Shown here: one piece after another, positions 56,910 to 64,000 of the stretch
Layout: each line of letters opens with the position of its first letter
How positions within the stretch are numbered: the first letter of the stretch is position 1
Assembly: GCA_016715245.1 (NCBI GenBank)
Contig: JADKAS010000011.1
Span: 171,386-235,385 of the forward strand
Reading direction: 5' to 3'
Length of the DNA: 64,000 nt
Origin: Saprospiraceae bacterium
GTDB lineage: Bacteria > Bacteroidota > Bacteroidia > Chitinophagales > Saprospiraceae
Position numbers and translations under genes: made by a program
The notes under the pieces: model-generated
Database searches by the model: none
What the model was told of the DNA's origin: nothing
Seen by the model: the letters and a program-made list of their open reading frames with translations, nothing else

Positions 56910-57485
56910 ATGATTAATATCGTGTTGTTTGGCCCTCCGGGTTCAGGTAAAGGAACACAGGCAGATTTACTGGTTAAAGAATATAATATTCTCCACATCT
57001 CTACCGGAGATCTTTTCCGTTATGAAATGGGCAACAATACTCCTTTGGGTCTGAAAGCAAAAGAATACATGGCGAAAGGCGAGTTGGTTCCGGATTCTGT
57101 AACGATCGGAATGCTGGAAAATAAAGTAAATGCCAATCCTGATGCTGCAGGAATTATTTTTGATGGTTTTCCTAGAAATATTTTTCAGGCACAATCACTG
57201 GATACGTTTCTCTCAAAAAAAGATACTATGGTAACTTGTCTGATTGCTCTGGACGTACCTGAAGAAGAGTTGGTCAAACGTCTTCTAAACCGTGGAAAAT
57301 CTTCAGGCCGGGCTGATGACAACGATGAAACCATCATACGCAATCGCATAAAAGTTTACAATTCAGAAACCAAACCGGTTTTTGACCACTATGCAGAAAA
57401 AGGAAAATCAGCCCTTATTCATGGTGTGGGAAGTATTGAAGAAATTTTTACCCGGATCAGAGAAGCCGTTGCAGCTTCTCATTGA
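56910..57485 (+). CDS. adk: Adenylate kinase (short-lid form)
   Basis: Equilibrates AMP + ATP with 2 ADP. 191 aa from ATG 56910: P-loop FGPPGSGKGTQADLL, AMP-binding STGDLFRYEM and FDGFPRNIFQAQ, and RGKSSGRADDNDETIIRNRI at the lid. The lid is short, with no Cys4 zinc site, as in many Bacteroidota enzymes. The 18 residues encoded upstream from ATG 56856 are not conserved and lie over the promoter. Followed 59 bases later by obg. Confidence 0.95.
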   Translation: MINIVLFGPPGSGKGTQADLLVKEYNILHISTGDLFRYEMGNNTPLGLKAKEYMAKGELVPDSVTIGMLENKVNANPDAAGIIFDGFPRNIFQAQSLDTFLSKKDTMVTCLIALDVPEEELVKRLLNRGKSSGRADDNDETIIRNRIKVYNSETKPVFDHYAEKGKSALIHGVGSIEEIFTRIREAVAASH

Positions 57486-57544
57486 TATGACCCGAAATTT
57501 CGGGACCAACCCAGTTGGGCTTATAATCCTCCAAAGTAAATACA

Positions 57545-58540
57545 TTGGCTGAACAGAATTTTGTTGATTACGTTAAGATATGTTGCCGTTCCGGTGCCGG
57601 TGGGGCTGGCTCAAACCATTTTCACAGGGACAAAACAAATGCATTTGGAGGACCGGACGGAGGTGATGGAGGAAGAGGAGGACATATAATAATTAGGGGC
57701 AATTCAAATGAATGGACACTGTTGTCTTTGAAATACAGAAAACACGTTACTGCTACATCCGGTGTTAATGGTTCCGGAGGCATGAAAACCGGAGCCTATG
57801 GACAGGATGTTTATCTGGATGTTCCTTTAGGTACTGTCGCCAGAGATGCAGAGACCGGTTTGGTTGAATTCGAAATTACCGAACACGGAGAAGAAAAAAT
57901 TTTAGTGGCAGGTGGAAAAGGCGGCTTAGGAAACGCAAATTTTAAATCTTCAACTAACCAAAGTCCTGATTATGCACAAAAAGGTATCAATGGAAAAGAA
58001 GAGTGGAAGATTTTAGAATTAAAAGTTTTGGCAGATGTGGGATTGGTAGGATTTCCCAATGCCGGAAAATCTTCATTACTTGCCGCCATCACTGCCGCAA
58101 AACCAGAAATTGCAAATTATCCGTTTACTACCCTTGTTCCCAATCTTGGAATTATAAAATATCGCGACCAGGGATCGTTTATCATGGCAGATATTCCTGG
58201 AATCATTGAACTGGCTCATCAGGGAAAAGGATTAGGGCTTAGATTCCTGAGACATATTGAGCGTAATTCTATATTGCTCTTTATGATACCTGCAGATTGT
58301 GAAGATATCAATAAAGAATATGCTATCTTACTCTACGAATTAAAAATGTACAACCCGGAACTTCTGGACAAACCCAGAATGCTGGCCATCACCAAATCAG
58401 ATCTTATTGATGATGAAATTAAAGTATGGATTGAAAATGATTTGAATGTCGGTATTCCGCATATTTTTATTTCGTCATTAACACAAAAGGGGCTCGTAGA
58501 GCTGAAAGATTCATTATGGAAATTATTACATGAAGAATAG
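57545..58540 (+). CDS. obg: GTPase Obg
   Basis: Ribosome-associated GTPase involved in 50S maturation and stress response. 331 aa, begins at TTG 57545 ([20 protein letters not shown]). The Gly-rich Obg fold spans residues about 1-155 ([32 protein letters not shown]). The G domain has G1 [16 protein letters not shown]2 TT in [12 protein letters not shown]3 [14 protein letters not shown]4-like TKSD and G5 ISS. The C-terminal OCT domain is absent, the usual shorter form in many phyla. No ATG precedes the fold in frame. Confidence 0.93.
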   Translation: MAEQNFVDYVKICCRSGAGGAGSNHFHRDKTNAFGGPDGGDGGRGGHIIIRGNSNEWTLLSLKYRKHVTATSGVNGSGGMKTGAYGQDVYLDVPLGTVARDAETGLVEFEITEHGEEKILVAGGKGGLGNANFKSSTNQSPDYAQKGINGKEEWKILELKVLADVGLVGFPNAGKSSLLAAITAAKPEIANYPFTTLVPNLGIIKYRDQGSFIMADIPGIIELAHQGKGLGLRFLRHIERNSILLFMIPADCEDINKEYAILLYELKMYNPELLDKPRMLAITKSDLIDDEIKVWIENDLNVGIPHIFISSLTQKGLVELKDSLWKLLHEE

Positions 58541-58549
58541 TTTTTATAC

Positions 58550-58580
58550 AATGGTGATAATTACAACCTATATCACCATT
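58550..58580. terminator. Hairpin between obg and pepA
   Basis: AATGGTGATA / TATCACCATT, ten perfect pairs around an 11-nt loop, between convergent genes; a T-tract is weak, so the terminator call is tentative. Confidence 0.5.
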
Positions 58581-58673
58581 TCTATGATAAAATGGAAAAT
58601 GAAATCAATCCAATATTTTTGAAAATTATTATATCGTCAAACTGAGCTTTATACTCACTTGAATACCATCCTC

Positions 58674-60113
58674 TTATTTTTTTTCTAACCAGTTTTCAAT
58701 AAACTGACACAATAAATGGACTCCAAAGGCCGTAGCTGTCCTGGATTTAGCATATTCTGAATCCGTAAAAGCGACACCGGCAATATCTATATGGGCCCAA
58801 GCTGTATGGCCTTCCGTAAAAAACTCAAGAAACTTGGCAGCCGTTACAGAACCCGCCATAGGTTTACTTCCGAGATTTTTAATGTCTGCAATGTCAGATA
58901 GCATATCCTGCTTATATTCATCCCATAAAGGCAGTTGCCATAGTTTTTCATCACTTTGCTGGCCGGCCGACAATAAAGCCTCTGCCAATTCTTCATTATT
59001 GGTAAATAAACCTGAAGCATAGTTACCCAAACTCTGAACCACATTACCTGTCAGGGTCGCCATATCAATTACGACGTCAGGGTTATAGTTTTTTATAATA
59101 TAGGAAAGGCCATCCGCAAGTACCAATCTGCCTTCTGCATCAGTATCAATCACTTCTATTGATTTACCTGAGTAAGAAGAAATAACATCTCCAGGTCGAA
59201 TACTGTTGGCATCCACGCTGTTTTCAGCCAAGGGAAGAACTACAACCAAATGCACCGGTAGTTTCCTTTTAGCGACCAATTCTATACATCCAAGCATAGC
59301 TGCCGCTCCCGACATATCACTTTTCATAAATCCCATATTTGTCGACGGTTTGATTGAAATACCTCCCGTGTCAAAAGTAATTCCTTTCCCAACCAAACCT
59401 ATTTTTTTCGCTTTTTGTAATTGTGGCTTATATTCCAAAACCAACATTGCCGGAGGATTTGCGCTGCCCTGACCTACTGCAAGCAATGAAAACATCCCTT
59501 GTTTCTGAAGTGCATCCTTATCCAGAACCTTACATGAAAAGCCATATTTTTTTGCTGAATTTTTAGCCTTATCCACCATGAAAGCAGGTGTCTTGATATT
59601 GCTGGGTGTATCAATCCATGTCATTACTGATTCCTGAGTATCAGAAAGCAAAAGTGCTTTGTTCCCGGATTCAATGGCTACTTCATTTTTAACTGTGAAA
59701 ACTATTTCCGGTTCAGAATGGCCATTGGTGCCATTTTCAACTTTATAAGTAACCAATTTTTTATATGCAAGAGCCATACCCAAAGAAATTTGATAAACCT
59801 GCCTCTCCGTAAGGTTATCGCAAATTATATTCACAACACCCTTCAAGAAAGGTTTGGTTTTAAAAAAAGTACTTCTCATCTCCTTCCAAAGACCATCCGT
59901 CATTTTCAGGTTTCCTAATCCAAATAAATACACTTCATGAGGCAATTCGGGATGCAACACTCTCAGGCATTCTTTTATTTTTCCTTCAAACGGAACGTCC
60001 TTTTTGGTTCCGCAAAATTCTTTGATTCTTTTTTGATCTGTTTTCCCTTCTTCAAAAAGGAATATAAAAAAATCGGGGTTATTTACAATTTTTTTCTGAA
60101 AAGTTACCTTCAT
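58674..60113 (-). CDS. Leucyl aminopeptidase, M17 family
   Basis: Dimetal cytosolic exopeptidase, 479 aa. Catalytic-domain motifs: GKGITFDTGGISIKPS, MKSDMSGAAAMLG, the NTDAEGR-type active-site motif as VIDTDAEGRLVLADGLSY, and ATLTGNVVQSLG. The N-terminal macro-like domain is divergent, as usual. The enzyme cleaves N-terminal residues, contributing to peptide recycling. The minus strand has a perfect -7 element (TAAATTTG) at 60278-60285, about 165 bases before the ATG. A C-terminal Phe/Trp-rich end (LLCQFIENWLEKK) closes it. Confidence 0.92.
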   Translation of the reverse strand: MKVTFQKKIVNNPDFFIFLFEEGKTDQKRIKEFCGTKKDVPFEGKIKECLRVLHPELPHEVYLFGLGNLKMTDGLWKEMRSTFFKTKPFLKGVVNIICDNLTERQVYQISLGMALAYKKLVTYKVENGTNGHSEPEIVFTVKNEVAIESGNKALLLSDTQESVMTWIDTPSNIKTPAFMVDKAKNSAKKYGFSCKVLDKDALQKQGMFSLLAVGQGSANPPAMLVLEYKPQLQKAKKIGLVGKGITFDTGGISIKPSTNMGFMKSDMSGAAAMLGCIELVAKRKLPVHLVVVLPLAENSVDANSIRPGDVISSYSGKSIEVIDTDAEGRLVLADGLSYIIKNYNPDVVIDMATLTGNVVQSLGNYASGLFTNNEELAEALLSAGQQSDEKLWQLPLWDEYKQDMLSDIADIKNLGSKPMAGSVTAAKFLEFFTEGHTAWAHIDIAGVAFTDSEYAKSRTATAFGVHLLCQFIENWLEKK

Positions 60114-60277
60114 TTTTATTATTATGTTTGACTACCAATTTAGTTTATTAATTTTTGTAATTGCTTATCCAGAAATTAAAAAACCAGATTTGGTTAAAGT
60201 TTATTTTTATTTGTTGGGATTAAGATTTTTCTCTTTCAAAATGCCTTCCAAAATATTCACAGAAAAAAATCAGGATG

Positions 60278-60285
60278 CAAATTTA
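60278..60285 (-). promoter_or_regulatory. -7 element of the aminopeptidase gene
   Basis: The minus strand reads TAAATTTG, perfect TAnnTTTG. The gap 60114-60351 holds only this. Confidence 0.45.
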
Positions 60286-60351
60286 AAAAATTAGAATTTA
60301 TCACAGCGTTTTTGCTTAAAAATATCCGGGTTCAATAGCCTTTCTTTATAT

Positions 60352-61131
60352 TTATCTTTTGGTTTGATACAACCAATCCATAGCTATCGGGAATTGTTGG
60401 CCCCAATAAATTTCTCGGTGTTCTCCCTTATGGTTGTGCGAAAAATGAATATCAAAATCATCATACTTTCTTTTTTCCTGTAAAATATTCTCCATTCTTA
60501 AAACATTGCCATAATGACTTGCACTTTCCATACCTCCTGCATAAAGATACAAGTCCGTAGGTCCGAAAGGTACATATCCTTTAGCCAGTCTGTAAATCTC
60601 TTCAGAAATCCACAAGGAAGGAGAAAATATCATCATTTTTCCAAAAATATGACGGTAAATAAATCCTGCATAAAGACTGATCAACCCTCCCAGAGAACTG
60701 CCACCTATACCTGTATGATCCCGGTCCACCATTACCCTGTATTTATTGTCAATCATGGGCTTTAAGGTCTCCATCATAAACTTAAGATATAATTGACCTT
60801 CTACTTCTGTATATTTGGAAGTCGGATAAGGCAATAATTCTTTGATTCTAAGCGGGCCTCCATGGTCAATAGCAACAATGACAACATTTCCCTTACCTTG
60901 TTTTGAAAGATGAGCTAGCGACTTATCTACTCCCCAATTACCATAAGGTGCATAATCATCAAATAAATTCTGACCATCGTGTAAATATAAAACCGGGTAA
61001 TATTTATTGGACTTATAATAATCATGAGGAAGTAAAACGGCAATTCTTCTTTTACGGTTGAGTTGAGGAATTTCATATTCCTCCTCAAGGATTTCAATAA
61101 TCGGGTGGTATGCTTTTGTTACAGTCTCCAT
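60352..61131 (-). CDS. Alpha/beta-hydrolase esterase (esterase D / Fes-like)
   Basis: 259 aa serine hydrolase of the putative-esterase family. The nucleophile elbow is GIGGSSLGGLISLYAG (G-x-S-x-G) near residue 140; early oxyanion region is YLHDGQNLFDD; the catalytic His is probably in FDIHFSHNHKGEHRE near residue 240. Similar proteins hydrolyse acetyl-xylan, feruloyl or siderophore esters; no signal peptide is seen, so a cytosolic role is likely. The minus strand has a perfect -7 element (TATATTTG) at 61142-61149, close to the ATG. Confidence 0.8.
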   Translation of the reverse strand: METVTKAYHPIIEILEEEYEIPQLNRKRRIAVLLPHDYYKSNKYYPVLYLHDGQNLFDDYAPYGNWGVDKSLAHLSKQGKGNVVIVAIDHGGPLRIKELLPYPTSKYTEVEGQLYLKFMMETLKPMIDNKYRVMVDRDHTGIGGSSLGGLISLYAGFIYRHIFGKMMIFSPSLWISEEIYRLAKGYVPFGPTDLYLYAGGMESASHYGNVLRMENILQEKRKYDDFDIHFSHNHKGEHREIYWGQQFPIAMDWLYQTKR

Positions 61132-61141
61132 GTTGATGACA

Positions 61142-61149
61142 CAAATATA
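61142..61149 (-). promoter_or_regulatory. -7 element of the esterase gene
   Basis: The minus strand reads TATATTTG, perfect TAnnTTTG, 10 bases before the ATG at 61131, so the leader would be about 5 bases. Confidence 0.55.
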
Positions 61150-61200
61150 ATATAAACTTTTATTTTTATGTACTTAAAGCATTTTTTTCAAAATTCTTTT

Positions 61201-64000
61201 TTAATTAAATTCCATGGCCAGAAATTTTCCAGTTATACTTTTTTTATTCTTAATTACTTGTTCAGGACTTCCCTGAGCTACAATTTTTCCACCACCCCTT
61301 CCACCTTCCGGACCAAGGTCTGCTATATAATCTGCCACCTTGATTACATCGAGATTATGTTCAATTACAATGACCGTATTTCCTTTATCCACCAGTTTAT
61401 TAAGGACATCAAGCAATAACTTGATGTCATCAAAATGTAATCCGGTGGTGGGTTCATCAAGGATGTAGACTGTGTTGCCTGTATCTTTTTTCGAAAGCTC
61501 TTCAGACAATTTTACGCGTTGTGCTTCACCTCCGGAAAGGGTGGTTGCCTGCTGTCCTAAGGAAATATAGCCAAGCCCTACACTGTACAAAGTTTTTATT
61601 TTTCGGTATATGGACGGAATATTTTCAAAAAAAACAACCGCCTCTTCTACTGTCATTTCCAATACATCGGAAATACTTTTCCCTTTGTATAAAATTTCAA
61701 GCGTCTCACGATTGTATCTTTTGCCAAGACATTTTTCACAATCTACCAATACATCCGGCAAAAAATTCATTTCAATCACCTTTTTACCTGCTCCTTCACA
61801 AATATCACACCTCCCTCCCTGTACATTAAATGAAAATCGGCCGGGCTGATAACCTCTTATTTTGGCTTCGGGCATATCAGAAAATATTTTGCGGATATCC
61901 GTAAATACGCCTATGTAGGTAGCAGGATTTGATCTCGGTGTGCGACCAATAGGTGACTGATCGATTTCGATTACTTTGTCTATATGTTCCAGACCATTTA
62001 TTTCTTTGAATTCAAGTGGCTTTTTAATGGAATCATAAAAATGTTTTCTGAGAATAGGATAGAGGGTTTCGTTTATTAAAGTAGATTTTTCGCTTCCTGA
62101 TACACCTGTAATACAAATAAAAGTACCCAACGGCAGGGAAATGTCTACATTTTGAAGGTTATTCCCGTTTGCTCCCTTTAATTCCAATACTTTCCCATTG
62201 CCTTTTCTCCTTGTTTTTGGAATGTCTATCGAAATTTTTTTACTTAAATATTTAGCGGTTGTGCTGTCCAACTTCAAAAATGCATCAGGTTTACCTTCAC
62301 TAACAATATACCCACCGTGTTTTCCCGCTCCCGGTCCCAGGTCAATAATATAATCAGAGGCCAGCATAATGTCTTTGTCATGTTCCACCACTAATACCGA
62401 ATTTCCTATTTTTGTCAATTCATGCAAAGCATTGATCAGGCGTTGATTGTCTCTTTGGTGGAGGCCTATACTTGGTTCATCCATGATGTACGTTATGCCG
62501 GTCAACTGACTTCCAATCTGAGAAGCAAGCCTGATTCTTTGGGACTCTCCCCCGGACAACGTTCTTGCCGATCGGTTCAGATCCAGATAGTTCAGACCAA
62601 CATCAAGTAAAAATCCAATGCGCAGTTTAATCTCTTTAATGATTTCTGCAGAAATAATACTTTGTTTTTCATCAAGATAATTCGGCAGCTCTACAATCCA
62701 ATCATACAATTCATCCATGTTCATTCGAGCCAGATGACCAATATGTTGTTCATGCAGTTTAAAATGCAAACTTTCTGTCTTTAACCGATAACCCTGGCAA
62801 GACGGGCAGGTCACGATACCCAAAAAGTTTTCTGTCCAGGCCCTCACTTTTTCTGATGAAGACTCCTGGTACCATCTTTCCAGCATCGGCAGCAGTCCTT
62901 CTTCTGTTAAATTTGAATAATAATCATAGGTATTTTGTGTTTTCAACTTTTTACCTGGTGTAGGTCCATTCAGCATAAGATCCATAGCTTCTTTGGGTAT
63001 GTCCTTAACAGGTGTTGTAAAATCAAAACCAAATTTTTTCCCCAGGTTTTTTACTTGTTTAAACATCACGGTATCCCTTACCTGACCCAATGGTTTAATG
63101 GCTTCTTCTTCGATACTTTTAGACCAGTCCGGTATAACTTTTTCCATATCTGCCTGATGTATCTCGCCGATTCCATTACATTCCTTACAGGCACCGTACG
63201 GCGAATTAAAAGAAAAATTATTCGGAGAAGGTTCTTCATATGAAAGTCCTGAAACAGGATCCATCAAAGATTTGGAAAATGCTTTCATCTCATCATTTTC
63301 CAAATTAACAATCATAACAAAGTCATTCCCCATCTTAAAAGCAAGTGCCACAGCAGAAATGAGGCGATCTCTTTTATCTTCTTCAATGGTAAAACGGTCT
63401 ATGACGATTTCTATATCGTGTGTTTTGTATCGGTCTAAGTGCATTCCGGGTGCAATATCCATCATTTCTCCATTCACCCGGACTTTGGTAAAACCTTTTT
63501 TTCTGGTTTGTTCAAATAATTCTCTGTAATGTCCTTTTCTTGCCCTGATGACAGGAGCAAGTATGGCCGTTTTTTTCCTGAAAAAAAATGAAAATACATG
63601 ATCAATTATTTGTTCTTCTGTATACCTTACCATTTTTTCTCCGGTAACATAAGAATAGGCTTCTCCAGCCCTCGCGAATAATAATCTTAAAAAGTCATAA
63701 ATTTCTGTAGTGGTACCCACCGTTGATCTTGGATTCCAGGCGGTAGTTTTTTGTTCTATTGAAATCACCGGACTTAAACCTTCAATTTTATCTACATCCG
63801 GTCTGTCCATAGTCCCCATAAATTGCCTGGCATATGCAGAAAATGTTTCCATATACCTTCGTTGCCCCTCTGCGTAAATGGTATCAAAAGCCAAAGAGGA
63901 TTTTCCGCTGCCACTCAAACCGGTTATAACAACCATCTTATTTCTGGGCACTCTGAGACTGATGTTCTGCAAATTATGTTCTCTTGCACCTGTGATTTCA
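61201..64000 (-). CDS. uvrA: Excinuclease ABC subunit A, 5' end beyond window
   Basis: DNA-damage-recognition ATPase of UvrABC. The frame continues through the right edge (sequence EITGAREHNLQNISL precedes the internal Met), so only the N-terminal few residues are missing; about 933 codons visible of about 940. Two ABC modules: Walker A VVITGLSGSGKSSLAFD, signature LSGGESQRIRLASQIG, Walker B YIMDEPSIGLHQRD in the first; CITGVSGSEKSTLINE, LSGGEAQRVKLSEELS and YILDEPTTGLHFDD in the second. Zinc modules: CKECNGIGE, CPSCQGYRL and CDICEGAGKK...CEKCLGKRY. In the second Walker A the residue before Lys is Glu (GAA, 62089-62091), where Gly is normal; see the findings. Confidence 0.95.
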   Translation of the reverse strand, partial: EITGAREHNLQNISLRVPRNKMVVITGLSGSGKSSLAFDTIYAEGQRRYMETFSAYARQFMGTMDRPDVDKIEGLSPVISIEQKTTAWNPRSTVGTTTEIYDFLRLLFARAGEAYSYVTGEKMVRYTEEQIIDHVFSFFFRKKTAILAPVIRARKGHYRELFEQTRKKGFTKVRVNGEMMDIAPGMHLDRYKTHDIEIVIDRFTIEEDKRDRLISAVALAFKMGNDFVMIVNLENDEMKAFSKSLMDPVSGLSYEEPSPNNFSFNSPYGACKECNGIGEIHQADMEKVIPDWSKSIEEEAIKPLGQVRDTVMFKQVKNLGKKFGFDFTTPVKDIPKEAMDLMLNGPTPGKKLKTQNTYDYYSNLTEEGLLPMLERWYQESSSEKVRAWTENFLGIVTCPSCQGYRLKTESLHFKLHEQHIGHLARMNMDELYDWIVELPNYLDEKQSIISAEIIKEIKLRIGFLLDVGLNYLDLNRSARTLSGGESQRIRLASQIGSQLTGITYIMDEPSIGLHQRDNQRLINALHELTKIGNSVLVVEHDKDIMLASDYIIDLGPGAGKHGGYIVSEGKPDAFLKLDSTTAKYLSKKISIDIPKTRRKGNGKVLELKGANGNNLQNVDISLPLGTFICITGVSGSEKSTLINETLYPILRKHFYDSIKKPLEFKEINGLEHIDKVIEIDQSPIGRTPRSNPATYIGVFTDIRKIFSDMPEAKIRGYQPGRFSFNVQGGRCDICEGAGKKVIEMNFLPDVLVDCEKCLGKRYNRETLEILYKGKSISDVLEMTVEEAVVFFENIPSIYRKIKTLYSVGLGYISLGQQATTLSGGEAQRVKLSEELSKKDTGNTVYILDEPTTGLHFDDIKLLLDVLNKLVDKGNTVIVIEHNLDVIKVADYIADLGPEGGRGGGKIVAQGSPEQVIKNKKSITGKFLAMEFN

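Noticed and set aside
1..64000. Insertion sequence, prophage, transposon or integrase
   Set aside because: I saw no transposase, integrase, phage structural or plasmid replication protein, and no paired terminal repeats.

Overview
The window reads as chromosomal DNA of a Bacteroidota bacterium, most likely a Saprospiraceae-type (Saprospiria) organism; the family level is inference. Support: many upstream regions carry the Bacteroidota -7 promoter element TAnnTTTG (for rpsT a nearly complete TTTG-N18-TAnnTTTG); eight proteins or fragments end in a type IX secretion (T9SS) C-terminal sorting domain (NPxxD near the start, G-x-Y later); SprB-type repeats, a dockerin-like segment in a T9SS protein, DUF2807, MORN repeats with a caspase domain, and a short-lid adenylate kinase are present; the DNA is AT-rich.

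Layout. 1-9 kb: end of kynurenine 3-monooxygenase, an exported TPR/SPOR protein, PBP4-type DacB, a DEAD-box helicase, a PaaE-like reductase, 2-oxoglutarate dehydrogenase E2, methylglyoxal synthase. 9-16 kb: uvrC on + facing a four-gene minus-strand run (DPM1-like GT2, cellulose-synthase-like GT2, multi-spanning GT-C, then a metal ABC permease fused to a DtxR/FeoA repressor). 16-19.6 kb: a T9SS fragment, a repeat-built T9SS protein and an exported MORN-caspase protein. 19.6-28.8 kb: housekeeping block (DUF4920 lipoprotein, acyl-CoA dehydrogenase, sucC, xseA-xseB, deoB, tRNA-Arg(CCT), thioredoxin-like lipoprotein, YgiQ radical SAM protein). 29-49.2 kb: a surface-protein island (Ig-like, LRR, dockerin-like and SprB-repeat T9SS proteins; DUF2807 lipoprotein; vanadium haloperoxidase/PAP2 lipoprotein). 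49.5-64 kb: phosphoethanolamine transferase, small lipoprotein behind an array of three phased palindromes, recX, HAD phosphatase, GH16 glucanase, rpsT, Omp85-type barrel, NlpC/P60 lipoprotein, adk, obg, leucyl aminopeptidase, esterase, and uvrA running off the right edge.

Data quality matters here. At least a dozen conserved genes are split by single-base frame breaks, most of them one missing A or T in a short homopolymer (mgsA, uvrC, xseB, deoB, the permease-repressor fusion, the MORN-caspase gene, the second LRR gene, the phosphoethanolamine transferase and others). Restoring one base rejoins each gene with the expected protein. This looks like long-read consensus error rather than mass pseudogenisation, so I annotate these as single genes and give the break position. 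One lesion that a single-base error cannot explain is in deoB, where about 50 codons including two metal-ligand motifs are absent.

The most interesting biology, in my view: the permease-DtxR-FeoA fusion without an ABC ATPase beside it; the exported MORN-caspase; the tandem LRR paralogues whose C-terminal halves are nearly identical while their LRR halves have diverged; and three 15-bp palindromes exactly 41 bp apart upstream of a small lipoprotein gene.
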